A DNA stretch of 64,000 bases, taken from positions 9,362,001-9,426,000 of the forward strand of contig NZ_CP107905.1 in the NCBI RefSeq assembly GCF_036014015.1, read 5' to 3'. The stretch is from Streptomyces sp. NBC_00457. GTDB taxonomy: Bacteria; Actinomycetota; Actinomycetes; Streptomycetales; Streptomycetaceae. The notes under the pieces are model-generated. The model saw nothing but the letters and a program-made list of their open reading frames with translations. It made no database searches and was not told the origin of the DNA. A program made the position numbers and the translations under genes. Positions 1 to 8,520 of this stretch are shown here, in pieces; positions within the stretch are counted from its first letter, which is position 1, and each line of letters starts with the position of its first letter.

Positions 1-1
1 C

Positions 2-1195
2 TCGCGTACGGCGCAGTCGCTGGCCCGCGACGGACTGCGGGTCCTCGCGGTCGCGCGACGGCGCCTGGGCGACGACGAGAAGGACGCGGACGTCTGCGAA
101 GAGCCCCTGTCCGACCTGGAGTTCACCGGTCTGCTCGCGCTCGCCGACGCGGCGCGCGAGACATCGACCGCCCTGGTCCACGGGCTGCGTGAGGCGGGCG
201 TACGACCCGTCATGCTGACCGGCGACCATCCGCAGACGGCGCGGGCGATCGCCATCGAGCTGGGCTGGCCCGATGACACGGCCGTCGTCACCGGCGACGA
301 ACTGGCCGCCGCGGACCGCTCCGAGCGCGCCCGGATGCTGCAGGACGTGGACGTCGTGGCGCGCGTCGCGCCCGAGCAGAAGCTCCAGGTCGTCGAGGCC
401 CTGATGGACGCGGGCCGGGTGGTCGGCATGGTCGGCGACGGCGCCAACGACGCGGCCGCCATCCGCGCCGCCGACATCGGCGTCGGCATCAGCGCCCGCG
501 GCTCGGCCGCCGCCCGCAACGCCGCCGACCTGGTGCTCACCCACGACGACCTCACGGTGCTCGTCGAGGCCGTCGTCGAGGGCCGCGCCCTGTGGCACAG
601 CGTCGCCGACGCGATCGCCATCCTGATCGGCGGCAACGCGGGTGAGGTGGGCTTCGGGATCCTCGGCACGCTGCTCGCCGGCGCCGCGCCGCTGTCCACC
701 CGTCAGATGCTGCTGGTGAACCTGTTCACGGACCTGTTCCCGGCGATGGCGGTGGCGGTGACACCGCAGAAGGAGGGGGAGACCGACGTCAGCGCGCCGC
801 TGGGCAAGACCCTGCTCGGCACACCGCTGATGCGGCAGATCCGCCACCGGGCGCTGACGACCTGTCTGGGCGCGGTCGCGGCCTGGCTCATCGGCCGGTT
901 CACGCCGGGGACGGCCCGCAGGACCACGACGATGGCCCTGTGCGCGGTCGTCGGCACCCAGCTCGCCCAGACCCTGGCCGACCGCAGCGGCTCCCCGCTG
1001 GTCCGCGTCACCTCCTTCGGCTCCGCCGCCGCCCTCGTCCTGCTGGTGCAGACCCCGGGCGTGAGCCATGCCCTCGGCTGCACACCGCTGGGCCCGGTCG
1101 CCTGGACCGGCGTCGTGGCGGCCATCGCACTGGCGGTGACCGGACAGCGGGTGATGCCGGAGCTGGAGCGGGCGGTGGTACGGCTGAGCCGGTAA
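2..1195 (+). CDS. Cation-translocating P-type ATPase, C-terminal part (5' end outside window)
   Basis: The frame is open from the first bases of the window to the TAA at 1193-1195, giving about 397 residues of a larger membrane pump. The P-domain motifs TGDHPQTA and MVGDGANDAAAIRAADIG are intact; the latter carries the paired aspartates that bind Mg2+ in HAD-type ATPases. They are followed by about six hydrophobic segments. The DKTG phosphorylation motif and the metal-binding N-terminus lie before the window, so the ion cannot be read. The soft-metal-like arrangement and long C-terminal membrane part resemble the large actinobacterial CtpI-type pumps (family knowledge). A 14-bp palindrome follows the stop codon. 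Confidence 0.9.
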   Translation, partial: SRTAQSLARDGLRVLAVARRRLGDDEKDADVCEEPLSDLEFTGLLALADAARETSTALVHGLREAGVRPVMLTGDHPQTARAIAIELGWPDDTAVVTGDELAAADRSERARMLQDVDVVARVAPEQKLQVVEALMDAGRVVGMVGDGANDAAAIRAADIGVGISARGSAAARNAADLVLTHDDLTVLVEAVVEGRALWHSVADAIAILIGGNAGEVGFGILGTLLAGAAPLSTRQMLLVNLFTDLFPAMAVAVTPQKEGETDVSAPLGKTLLGTPLMRQIRHRALTTCLGAVAAWLIGRFTPGTARRTTTMALCAVVGTQLAQTLADRSGSPLVRVTSFGSAAALVLLVQTPGVSHALGCTPLGPVAWTGVVAAIALAVTGQRVMPELERAVVRLSR

Positions 1196-1500
1196 GCCCG
1201 TACGCGTACGGACGCGTCCCTTCGGGTGGCTGCGGCTGGTCATGTATGTGAATTAAGTGCGGGATGCGGAACGCCGAGCTGGGCATGCTGCTGACTTCCG
1301 CCCGGCTCAGGGGCCTGACGGTCAGCTCGCTGAACAGCACCCAGGAGATCGGCGCTTTTGCTCCACGCTTTGCGCACAACTCATTCGGACATCCCTGCCC
1401 AGCGGGGAACTGTCGCAGTCGCCGCACGGGAGCGCTCGCTTCTCTGCCGATCCCGCTGCCGACAGCCCCACGAGCCGCCATCACGAAGGGATGAACGACT
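1196..1500. other. Intergenic region with 14-bp palindrome
   Basis: About 305 bases separate the ATPase from the esterase. The perfect palindrome CCGTACGCGTACGG (1198-1211) begins three bases after the ATPase stop and could be part of a terminator or a protein site. A near-identical palindrome, CCGTATGCATACGG, occurs at 16639-16652. Several short open frames cross this stretch, but none has a convincing start or protein-like composition. GAAGGG at 1484-1490 is the ribosome binding site of the next gene. Confidence 0.5.
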
Positions 1501-2457
1501 TTGCCTGCCACTATCAAGCGCAGACCACTTCGCACCATGCTCACCGCGCTCAGCGGAATGCTCGCGGCAGCGCTCATCGCCGCACCCCCGGCCGACGCCC
1601 GCGTCGACGAACCCACCGCGGCGCTCACCGAGGTCACCGGCTTCGGCGAGAACCCCAGCAACCTGCAGATGTACCTCTACGTACCGGACGACGTGGCCGA
1701 CAACCCGGCCGTCGTCGTGGCCCCGCACTGGTGCGGGGGCTCCGGCCCGGCGATGCACTCCACCACCGAGTACGCCTCGCTCGCCGACCAGTACGGGTAC
1801 ATCGTCGTGTACCCGTCGGTCACCCGTGACACCAAGTGCTTCGACGTCGCCTCACCCGAGGCCCTGCGCCGCGGCGGCGGCAGCGACCCGGTCGGCATCA
1901 AGTCCATGGTCGACTATGTGACCGAGACGTATGACGCCGATACGAGCCGGATCTTCGCCACCGGCATCTCCTCGGGCGGGATGATGACGAACGTCCTGCT
2001 GGCCGTCTACCCCGATGTGTTCAAGGCGGGCGCCTCCTTCGCCGGTGTGCCGTTCGGCTGCTTCGCCGACGCCAACGGCACCGGGTGGAACCATGCGTGC
2101 GCGAACGGCGACATCGACCGCACCCCGCAGGAGTGGGGTGACCTGGTGCGCGCCGCGTATCCCGGGTACAGCGGGCCCCGGCCGCGGATGCAGGTGTGGC
2201 ACGGCACCGAGGACGACGTGCTGTGCTACCCCAACTTCAAGGAGCAGATCGAGCAGTGGACGAACGTGCACGGTGTCGGTCAGGAGCCGGCTGCCACGGA
2301 CTCGCCCCAGTCCACCTGGACCCGCACCCGCTACGGCGGCACCGGTGACCAGGCTGCCGTCGAAGGCATCAGCCTCCAGGGCGTCGGCCACCCCGATCTG
2401 TACGCCCCCGGTATGGCCGCTCGCGTGCTGACCTTCTTCGGCCTCGCAAGCAGCTGA
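1501..2457 (+). CDS. Secreted PHB-depolymerase-family (CE1-like) esterase
   Basis: This 318-residue protein belongs to the esterase/PHB depolymerase family, extracellular serine hydrolases acting on polyesters or acetyl and feruloyl groups of plant polysaccharide. The N-terminus is a signal peptide (basic KRR, hydrophobic core, cut near ADA-RVD). The nucleophile elbow GISSGGMM (G-x-S-x-G) lies near residue 165, and HWCGG near residue 78 fits the oxyanion region. A GHPDL segment near the end supplies the likely catalytic histidine. The start is TTG at 1501, about 10 nt after GAAGGG; an in-frame ATG at 1537 would cut into the signal peptide. There is no carbohydrate-binding module, so the exact substrate is unknown. 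Confidence 0.85.
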   Translation: MPATIKRRPLRTMLTALSGMLAAALIAAPPADARVDEPTAALTEVTGFGENPSNLQMYLYVPDDVADNPAVVVAPHWCGGSGPAMHSTTEYASLADQYGYIVVYPSVTRDTKCFDVASPEALRRGGGSDPVGIKSMVDYVTETYDADTSRIFATGISSGGMMTNVLLAVYPDVFKAGASFAGVPFGCFADANGTGWNHACANGDIDRTPQEWGDLVRAAYPGYSGPRPRMQVWHGTEDDVLCYPNFKEQIEQWTNVHGVGQEPAATDSPQSTWTRTRYGGTGDQAAVEGISLQGVGHPDLYAPGMAARVLTFFGLASS

Positions 2458-2469
2458 CCGCACCCCAGC

Positions 2470-2503
2470 CCGTACGACCGCGCTCACCAGTGCGGTCGTA
2501 CGG
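2470..2503. terminator. Bidirectional hairpin terminator
   Basis: The arms CCGTACGACCGC (2470-2481) and GCGGTCGTACGG (2492-2503) form a perfect 12-bp stem with a 10-nt loop, followed by CTTTT. It sits between the convergent esterase and oxidoreductase genes and can serve both. Confidence 0.85.
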
Positions 2504-2519
2504 CTTTTACGGCAGCCGG

Positions 2520-3599
2520 TCAGACCGAGCGGTGGTACTGGTCCGGCACATGGACGTCCCCGCCCAGCTCGCGCGCCGCATGCCGCGCCCAGGACGGGTT
2601 CCGCAGCAGCTCACGGCCGAGCAGCACCGCGTCCGCCTCGTCGTTGGCGAGGATCTTCTCGGCCTGTTCGGCGTCGGTGATCAGGCCGACGGCGGCGACG
2701 GACAGGCTGGTGGCCGCCTTGACGCGGGCGGCGAACGGCACCTGGTAGCCGGGGCCGGTCGGGATGCGGACGCCGGAGGCGTTGCCCCCGGTGGAGACGT
2801 CGAGCAGGTCGATGCCGTGGGCCTGGATGTCGGCGGCGAAACGGACGGTGTCGTCAGCGGTCCAGCCGCCGTCCTCCAGCCAGTCGGTCGCCGAGATACG
2901 GAAGAACAGCGGCTTGTCGTCCGGCCACACCTCGCGTACGGCGTCGACGACCTCGAGGGCGAAACGGGTGCGGTTCTCGTACGAGCCGCCGTACGCGTCC
3001 GTGCGGTGGTTGGAGTGCGGCGAGAGGAACTCGTTGATCAGGTAGCCGTGGGCGCCATGGATCTCGGCGACCTCGAAACCGGCGGCGAGAGCACGGCGGG
3101 CGGCGTCCGCGAACTGGCCGACGACCTCGCCGATCTGAGCCACCGTCAACTCGTCCGGCACCGGGTGCCGCTCGTCGAACGCGACCGGGCTCGGCGCCAC
3201 CGGCTGCCAGCCGTACGTCTCCGGCCCCACCGGCGCCCCGCCCTTCCAGGGCTGGTCGGTCGACGCCTTGCGGCCGCCGTGCGCGAGCTGGATCCCGGGC
3301 ACCGTGCCCTGCGAGACCAGGAAACGAGTGATCCGGCGGAACGCCTCGACCTGCGTGTCGTTCCAGATGCCCAGGTCGTACGGGGAGATCCGGCCCTCCG
3401 CGCTGACGGCAGTCGCCTCGACCAGGATCAGGCCCGTACCGCCCGCCGCGCGCGCCGCGTAGTGGGCGAAGTGCCAGTCGTTGGGGGCCCCGGTGTCCGG
3501 GCCCTCCGGTGCGGCCGAGTACTGGCACATCGGCGCCATCCAGACCCGGTTCGGGACGGTCACATCGCGCAGGCGGAAAGGCTGGAAGAGGGCGCTCAT
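2520..3599 (-). CDS. NADH:flavin oxidoreductase, Old Yellow Enzyme family (YqjM class)
   Basis: The 359-residue product is a cytosolic FMN-dependent ene-reductase that reduces activated C=C bonds with NAD(P)H. Visible signatures are VWMAPMCQYSA near the N-terminus (Cys of the YqjM-type flavin site), QLAHGGRK, the substrate-binding pair in HGAHGYLINEFLSPHSN, and the phosphate-binding GLITD and VLLGRELLRNP segments near the C-terminus. The chosen ATG at 3599 follows GGAG by nine bases; an upstream in-frame ATG at 3614 lacks a site. It is divergent from an ArsR-type gene, with two dyads in between, so ArsR probably controls it. The physiological substrate is unknown; enones or quinones are likely. 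Confidence 0.9.
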   Translation of the reverse strand: MSALFQPFRLRDVTVPNRVWMAPMCQYSAAPEGPDTGAPNDWHFAHYAARAAGGTGLILVEATAVSAEGRISPYDLGIWNDTQVEAFRRITRFLVSQGTVPGIQLAHGGRKASTDQPWKGGAPVGPETYGWQPVAPSPVAFDERHPVPDELTVAQIGEVVGQFADAARRALAAGFEVAEIHGAHGYLINEFLSPHSNHRTDAYGGSYENRTRFALEVVDAVREVWPDDKPLFFRISATDWLEDGGWTADDTVRFAADIQAHGIDLLDVSTGGNASGVRIPTGPGYQVPFAARVKAATSLSVAAVGLITDAEQAEKILANDEADAVLLGRELLRNPSWARHAARELGGDVHVPDQYHRSV

Positions 3600-3640
3600 G
3601 GCGAGCTGCTCCAATCGTCACGGGGTCGATGGACGACTCG

Positions 3641-3656
3641 TACGATAGGCATCGTA
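3641..3656. promoter_or_regulatory. Operator 1 of the ArsR/OYE divergent promoter
   Basis: TACGAT-AGGC-ATCGTA is a perfect 6-4-6 inverted repeat. It overlaps the likely -10 element (TATCGT, minus strand 3647-3642) of the oxidoreductase promoter, whose -35 TTGACA reads 3672-3667 on the minus strand. Repressor binding here would block that promoter. Confidence 0.7.
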
Positions 3657-3674
3657 GTACGGGAAGTGTCAAAC

Positions 3675-3690
3675 TACGAGACCCTTCGTA
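3675..3690. promoter_or_regulatory. Operator 2 of the ArsR/OYE divergent promoter
   Basis: TACGA-GACCCT-TCGTA is a second copy of the half-site TACGA. Its centre lies 34 bp from operator 1, about three helical turns. TACAAT at 3689-3694 is a fair -10 for the ArsR gene, so this copy suits autorepression. Confidence 0.65.
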
Positions 3691-3723
3691 CAATGGAGTT
3701 CCGCCTGACGAACTGGAGCCGCC

Positions 3724-4074
3724 GTGACCACCGCCGCCACCACCAGCCGCGATCTTCCGCACCCGGCGCGCGACGAGATCCGGCTGGAGGGCATCCTGCA
3801 CGCACTCGCCGACCCGATGCGGTTGCAGATCGTGCGAGAGCTCGCCACCGACGGCGGCGAGCTCTCCTGTTCACGCTTCGACCTGCCGGTCACCAAGTCC
3901 ACGACCACGCACCACTTCCGGGTGCTGCGGGAGAGCGGCGTGATCCGGCAGATCTACCGGGGCACCGCCAAGATGAACGGCCTGCGCCGGGACGACCTGG
4001 ACGGCCTCTTCCCGGGTCTTCTCGACACCCTCCTCGACGCCGCCGCCCGGCAGGCCGTCCGCCTCGGCGACTGA
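3724..4074 (+). CDS. ArsR-family winged-helix repressor
   Basis: A 116-residue single-domain helix-turn-helix protein. LADPMRLQIVRELA (about residues 27-40) is the typical first part of the ArsR fold, and VTKSTTTHHFRVLRESGVI is the recognition helix with its following turn. No cysteine cluster of the metal-sensing type is seen, and only one cysteine is present, so it probably senses an organic ligand or redox state, not a metal. The start is GTG at 3724, behind GGAG at 3715-3718. Its divergent partner is an Old Yellow Enzyme; in other bacteria such pairs often respond to electrophiles or quinones (inference here). Confidence 0.88.
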   Translation: MTTAATTSRDLPHPARDEIRLEGILHALADPMRLQIVRELATDGGELSCSRFDLPVTKSTTTHHFRVLRESGVIRQIYRGTAKMNGLRRDDLDGLFPGLLDTLLDAAARQAVRLGD

Positions 4075-4202
4075 ACCGGCCTGTGCGGGAAGGTGGTTGA
4101 AGAGCAGGTTCAGCACGATCGCGGTGAGGCATCCCGCGCGGCGTACATCGCGAGGACGTGCCGTTTGTTGATTTCGGGTGTGTTGCTGCGTCGTGGATTG
4201 GT

Positions 4203-4242
4203 GCGGGTTCGTTGTGGCTGGTCGCGCAGTTCCCCGCGCCCC
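4203..4242 (+). repeat. Intergenic hairpin repeat, copy 1 (3' arm degenerate)
   Basis: This copy carries the core GGCTGGTCGCGCAGTTCC followed by CCGCGCCCCTT, but the closing GGGGCGC arm is replaced by AACCGGCG. It touches the stop codon of the FprA-like gene and lies between two convergent genes. Four more copies occur at 10076, 14541, 42936 and 48261. Confidence 0.85.
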
Positions 4243-5592
4243 TTAACCGGCGTTGCCGTGTGCGGCGTTCATGAGTGACTGCCAGTCGGGGAGCTTTACC
4301 ACGCCCCTGCCAAGTGATGCACCCAGCTCCGCCTCTGCCCGCTCGATCGCCTGCCAGCCCGTCCATTCCACCGGCTCGGTCCCCTGGGCTCGCAGTGCCG
4401 TCAGCGGGTCATCAGGAAGATCCTTCTGTACGAGTACGTCGGCGTCCTCGATCAGTGATGTCACCGTTTCCTTGGCGTCCGGACGGTTCGTGCCGATGAC
4501 GCCTGTGGGGCCCCGCTTGATCCAGCCCGCCACGTACTCGCCCGGCGCGACGAGGTTCTCGCGGAGTACGCGGCCGGCGAGATGGGGGACCGTGCCGGTC
4601 GTCGTGTCGAAGGGGAGGCCTTCCAGAGGGACGCCGCGGTAGCCGACCGAGCGGAGGACCAGCTGGGCCTCGATGTCCTCGTAGTGGCCGGTGCCGGTCA
4701 CGCCGCCGTGGGTGTCGGGCTGCGTCCGCTCGAAGCGCACCGCGCCCACGCGGCCGGAGTCGGGCTCGGCGAGGAGTTCGACGGGGCGCAGGAAGAAGCG
4801 CAGCCGGATGTGGTGGTCGGCGTCCTTCACCGGGGTCTCGGCCCAGCCGCGCAGCACCTCCACGTTGCGGCGGTTCGCCGCGGGCAGGCCGGAGGGGTCG
4901 GCGTAGGCCGGGTCCAGTGCCAACTCGGCGGGCTCGACCCGTACTTCGGTGTCCGGGAGGGCGCCGAGTTCGCGGAGTTCCTTGGTGGTGAAGCGGGCCT
5001 GGGAAGGGCCGCGGCGGCCGACCATGCTGACCTCGGTCACCCGGCTCGCCGCCAGTGCGGTGAGCGCCGCCTGCGGCATGTCGGTGGGGCTCAGCTCGGC
5101 CTGGCCGCGGGCCAGCATGCGGGTGACGTCCACGGCCACGTTGCCGACGCCGATGACCACCGCGGAGCGTGCGCCGAGCACGAAGCCGTCGGCGGTGGCG
5201 TCCGGGTGGGCGCTGTACCAGGACACGAACTCGGTCGCCGACCAGCTGCCGGGCAGATCCTCACCGGGGATCCCCAGATGCCGGTCGGTCGCGGCGCCCA
5301 CGCAGTACACGACCGCGTGGTACAGCTCGCGCAGCCTCGCGGCCGGCACCCCGCCGGGGCCCACCTCGACGCCGCCGAGGAAGCGCACCCGCTCGTGTTC
5401 CAGGACCGCCCGGAGGTTGTTCTGCAGCGACTTGATCTTCTCGTGGTCCGGTGCCACCCCGTAGCGGACCAGGCCGTACGGGCACGGCAGCCGGTCCAGG
5501 ACGTCCACGAACACGTCGGAGTGGAGCTGGACGAGGCTCTGGGCGGTGTAGACCCCGCTCGGCCCGGAGCCGACGACGGCGACACGAAGCAC
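4243..5592 (-). CDS. FAD-dependent NADPH-ferredoxin reductase, FprA/adrenodoxin-reductase type
   Basis: The 449-residue protein moves electrons between NADPH and ferredoxin, typically to feed cytochromes P450. The N-terminal VAVVGSGPSGVYTAQ is the FAD dinucleotide fold. LPCPYGLVRYGVAPDH is the family signature, VVIGVGNVAVDVTRML is the NADP fold, and GWIKRGPTGVIGTNR near residue 370 is the conserved C-terminal FAD/NADP contact. The length matches mycobacterial FprA. The start is GTG at 5592 with AAGGAG just upstream. It stands alone, with no ferredoxin or P450 next to it, so its partners must be elsewhere. Its stop abuts intergenic repeat copy 1. Confidence 0.92.
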   Translation of the reverse strand: MLRVAVVGSGPSGVYTAQSLVQLHSDVFVDVLDRLPCPYGLVRYGVAPDHEKIKSLQNNLRAVLEHERVRFLGGVEVGPGGVPAARLRELYHAVVYCVGAATDRHLGIPGEDLPGSWSATEFVSWYSAHPDATADGFVLGARSAVVIGVGNVAVDVTRMLARGQAELSPTDMPQAALTALAASRVTEVSMVGRRGPSQARFTTKELRELGALPDTEVRVEPAELALDPAYADPSGLPAANRRNVEVLRGWAETPVKDADHHIRLRFFLRPVELLAEPDSGRVGAVRFERTQPDTHGGVTGTGHYEDIEAQLVLRSVGYRGVPLEGLPFDTTTGTVPHLAGRVLRENLVAPGEYVAGWIKRGPTGVIGTNRPDAKETVTSLIEDADVLVQKDLPDDPLTALRAQGTEPVEWTGWQAIERAEAELGASLGRGVVKLPDWQSLMNAAHGNAG

Positions 5593-5781
5593 GGCGGAAC
5601 TCCTTACCCCGAAGGACCGTCGGAGATCGCTGACGCTTCCAGCATCGCACCGCGGATGCTCCGCTGACAGGGTGCTGACCGGAGGACGGGCGTGCGTGTC
5701 CTTTCGTATGGAATGTGATCATGCGGTTTCGTTGCGTGTGTGCTCGAAGCATCCTTTCTTGATCTTTCTGATCGTTGTCCG

Positions 5782-6261
5782 ATGGACGGTGCGGTGTCCG
5801 TCTGGCCCGCGTGGGAAGTGCGGGAAGACGGAGCCGCTGGGGACGACGCCGGCGTGACGTCCTGGTGGGGCGTTCGGCTGGCGTTCCCGGACGGTGCGCA
5901 GGTCGACCTGCTCGCCGTGGTGTCCGACGCCGGGGTCTGTATCGAGGACGTGCGGGCCCAGCCGGCGCTGTCCCTCGACGACCTGGCGGTGCTCGCCGAG
6001 TGGGTCGAGGGCCCGCTCTCCGAGATGTGCGGGGAGCCCGCCGGTCGGCCGGGGGCCTCGCGGCATGCCCGGCCCGCCTGGCCGCGCGGCATCGCGGGGC
6101 AGTGGCTGGTGGCCCGGGAGTACCGCGCGGCACAGGAGAAGGGCGTCGACCCCGTCCTCGCGGTGATGGGCGCGACCGGCCACAGTCGGCGCAGGTCGCT
6201 CAGCCTGATCGCCCAGGCCCGCGACGCCGGATTCCTGACGGCGCGTCACGCACGCCGCTGA
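5782..6261 (+). CDS. Conserved hypothetical protein, DUF6214-like
   Basis: I do not recognise a function. The roughly 159-residue acidic to neutral protein begins with a tryptophan-rich VSVWPAWEVRED, then DLLAVVSDAGVCIEDVRAQP and DLAVLAEWVEGPL. It ends in a basic helical part (REYRAAQEKGVDPVLAVMGATGHSR) that looks like a short DNA-binding or scaffold helix pair. The layout recalls a Streptomyces-specific family called DUF6214, from memory. The start is uncertain: ATG at 5782 has no good ribosome site, and GTG at 5740 is an alternative. There is no signal peptide or membrane segment. Confidence 0.6.
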   Translation: MDGAVSVWPAWEVREDGAAGDDAGVTSWWGVRLAFPDGAQVDLLAVVSDAGVCIEDVRAQPALSLDDLAVLAEWVEGPLSEMCGEPAGRPGASRHARPAWPRGIAGQWLVAREYRAAQEKGVDPVLAVMGATGHSRRRSLSLIAQARDAGFLTARHARR

Positions 6262-6279
6262 GGCGCGTCCGGCTCCGGC

Positions 6280-6921
6280 TCATGGCAGGTCCCGCATCCG
6301 GTTGATCTCGCTCGTCTGCTGGGCGACCGTGTCGTCCGCCATCTCCTCGATCTGGATGTTGTTGCCCTGCGCCTTCACCTCCGTGGCCATGGTGACCGCC
6401 CCTTCGTGATGGGTGATCATGAGGGTGATGAAGAGCTGGTCGAACGCCTTCCCTTTGGCCTTGCGCAAGTTGCTGAGCTGACCCTCGGTCGCCATCCCTG
6501 GCATCGTGGCGTGGTCGTGTCCGCCGCCCGTCTCCTTCTGGCCGTGCGTCTTCAGCCAGCCCTTCATGCCCTCGATCTCGGGCTTCTGCGCGGCCGCGAT
6601 CCGCTCGGCCAGCTTCTTGATCTTCGTCGACTCGGCGCGGTCCGGGGCGAGTTCGGTCATCTCCAGGGCCTGGGTGTGGTGCTCGATCATCATGCGGGCG
6701 AACGACACGTCCGCGGCGTTGGGGGAGTCGTCGTCGGCGCGCTGCTCTGCGGCGTCCTCGGCGGACATCGTCTGGTTCGCCTCGCCGGGCTTGCCCGGCA
6801 CGATCACCGAGGGACCGCTCTCAGGGGCGGAGTCGGCGTCGGATCCGGAGTCGCAACTTCCCAGCGCCAGAACGGCGATGGCGGCCAGGACAGCCGTAAA
6901 CGATCGAGTGAAAAGCTTCAT
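6280..6921 (-). CDS. DUF305-domain lipoprotein
   Basis: A 213-residue exported protein with a lipobox at about residues 24-28 (ALGSC), so it is anchored outside the membrane. Two halves of the DUF305 ferritin-like fold carry paired histidines, MMIEHHTQALEM and MITHHEGAVTMA. DUF305 proteins occur in copper and metal handling in other bacteria (family knowledge), and here HDHATMPGM adds a His/Met-rich stretch that would suit copper. The start ATG at 6921 gives the complete signal peptide. It is divergent from the LVIVD-repeat protein, with about 96 bp between them, suggesting common control. Confidence 0.88.
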   Translation of the reverse strand: MKLFTRSFTAVLAAIAVLALGSCDSGSDADSAPESGPSVIVPGKPGEANQTMSAEDAAEQRADDDSPNAADVSFARMMIEHHTQALEMTELAPDRAESTKIKKLAERIAAAQKPEIEGMKGWLKTHGQKETGGGHDHATMPGMATEGQLSNLRKAKGKAFDQLFITLMITHHEGAVTMATEVKAQGNNIQIEEMADDTVAQQTSEINRMRDLP

Positions 6922-6951
6922 TACATGTCTGTGTCCCTCTGTTGGTATGAG

Positions 6952-6981
6952 CATGCACAAGACAATACTTCGACGTGCATG
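6952..6981. promoter_or_regulatory. Candidate operator between DUF305 and LVIVD genes
   Basis: The arms CATGCAC (6952-6958) and GTGCATG (6975-6981) form a 7-bp inverted repeat with a 16-nt spacer, in the middle of a 96-bp divergent promoter region. It contains no known metal-regulator box that I recognise. Confidence 0.4.
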
Positions 6982-7017
6982 AACCGTTCTCACGCGAACG
7001 GAACAAGGGAGGAAACA

Positions 7018-8520
7018 GTGATCCTGTTGAACGATCCCCGAACGCGGCACAGACGCCTGGGAGTCGGCGCTGTCGCCGTCGGGCTGCTGGCCGCGCTGCT
7101 CACGGGCGGTCCGGCGGCCGCGACCCCCGACCCGGGGGACGGCCCGGCGAAGCAGAAGGAGGTCTCCGAGAGCACCCAGGCCGAGGTGAGACGGTCCCTC
7201 GAGAGCGGCGAGATACCCGGCCAGGACGAGATCGTCCACTCCGCCAACATCCAGCACGTGACGAACATCCCCAAGGACGTGCTGCCCGGCACCAATTCGG
7301 ACCTCGCCTTCCAGGGCAGGTACGCCTTCGCCGGCAACTACGACGGCTTCCGGATCTTCGACATCAGCAACCCGAAGGCCCCGAAGACGGTCTCCCAGGT
7401 GCTGTGTCCCGGCTCGCAGAACGACATCTCGGTCTCCGGCGACCTGCTCTTCCTGTCCACCGACTCCTCGCGCAGCGACAGCAGTTGCAGCAGCACCACG
7501 CAGCCCGCGACCGAGAAGTCCTCGTGGGAGGGCATGAAGGTCTTCGACATCAGCGACAAGGCCAACCCGAGGTACGTCGCCGCCGTGGAGACCGCCTGCG
7601 GCTCGCACACCCACACGCTGGTGCCCGACCGCCGGAACATCTACGTCTACGTCTCCTCCTACTCACCGAGCGCCACCTACCCCGACTGCCAGCCACCGCA
7701 CGACGGCATCTCGGTCATCAAGGTCCCGCGCAAGGCCCCCGAGAAGGCCGCCATGGTGGGCTTCCCGGTCCTCTTCCCCGGTGAGGGACCCGACGGCGGC
7801 GGCAACCCGGGCGCGCCCACCAACCCCGGCGTCTCGAAGACCACCGGCTGCCACGACATCACCGTGCTGCCCTCGAAGGACCTGGCCGCGGGCGCCTGCA
7901 TGGGCGACGGCATCCTGTTCTCCATCGCGGACCCGGAGCACCCGAAGGTCATCGACCGGGTCCAGGACAACGTCAACTTCGCGTTCTGGCACTCGGCGAC
8001 CTTCAACCAGCGGGCCAACAAGGTCATCTTCACCGACGAGCTGGGCGGCGGCGGAGCGGCCACCTGCAACGAGGAGATCGGCCCGAACCGCGGTGCCGAC
8101 GGCATCTACGACCTCGTGGGCAAGGGCGACAAGCGCAAGCTGGTCTTCCGCAGCTACTTCAAGATCGACCGCCACCAGGCGGACACCGAGGTCTGCGTGG
8201 CCCACAACGGCTCGCTGATCCCGGTCAAGGGCAGGGACATCATGGTCCAGGCCTGGTACCAGGGCGGCGTCTCCGTCTGGGACTTCACCAACTCCGCCAA
8301 GCCGAAGGAGATCGCCTACTTCGAGCGCGGCCCGCTGACCACGGATCGGGTCACGACGGCCGGTTCCTGGTCGGCGTACTACTACAACGGCTACATCTAC
8401 TCGAACGACATCGCCAAGGGACTCGATGTCCTCAAGATCAACGACCGGCGCACCGACCCGGCGAAGTGGGTGCGGATGAGCGAGCTCAACGTGCAGACAC
8501 AGCCGGACTACTTCGACTGA
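7018..8520 (+). CDS. Secreted LVIVD-repeat beta-propeller protein
   Basis: A 500-residue exported protein with a signal peptide cut near PAAA-TPD. It contains several LVIVD-like blades such as GFRIFDISNPKAPKTV, GMKVFDISDKANPRYV, GILFSIADPEHPKVI and GVSVWDFTNSAKPKEI, each ending in a D-x-S/T-N/D-P turn. The count fits a propeller. Conserved cysteines and CGSHTHT and GCHDI histidines could bind a metal. The GTG at 7018 has the strong site GGGAGG. Function is unknown; the pairing with a DUF305 lipoprotein suggests an extracytoplasmic metal or redox role (inference). Its last 13 bases overlap the convergent TetR gene. Confidence 0.85.
   Translation: MILLNDPRTRHRRLGVGAVAVGLLAALLTGGPAAATPDPGDGPAKQKEVSESTQAEVRRSLESGEIPGQDEIVHSANIQHVTNIPKDVLPGTNSDLAFQGRYAFAGNYDGFRIFDISNPKAPKTVSQVLCPGSQNDISVSGDLLFLSTDSSRSDSSCSSTTQPATEKSSWEGMKVFDISDKANPRYVAAVETACGSHTHTLVPDRRNIYVYVSSYSPSATYPDCQPPHDGISVIKVPRKAPEKAAMVGFPVLFPGEGPDGGGNPGAPTNPGVSKTTGCHDITVLPSKDLAAGACMGDGILFSIADPEHPKVIDRVQDNVNFAFWHSATFNQRANKVIFTDELGGGGAATCNEEIGPNRGADGIYDLVGKGDKRKLVFRSYFKIDRHQADTEVCVAHNGSLIPVKGRDIMVQAWYQGGVSVWDFTNSAKPKEIAYFERGPLTTDRVTTAGSWSAYYYNGYIYSNDIAKGLDVLKINDRRTDPAKWVRMSELNVQTQPDYFD

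Noticed and set aside
1264..1494. A 76-codon frame in the gap before the esterase
   Set aside because: No ribosome site and no protein-like pattern; likely chance in high G+C sequence.
2490..4100. A 536-codon plus-strand frame spanning the OYE and ArsR genes
   Set aside because: It crosses the terminator, the divergent promoter and a well-supported gene; low-complexity composition.
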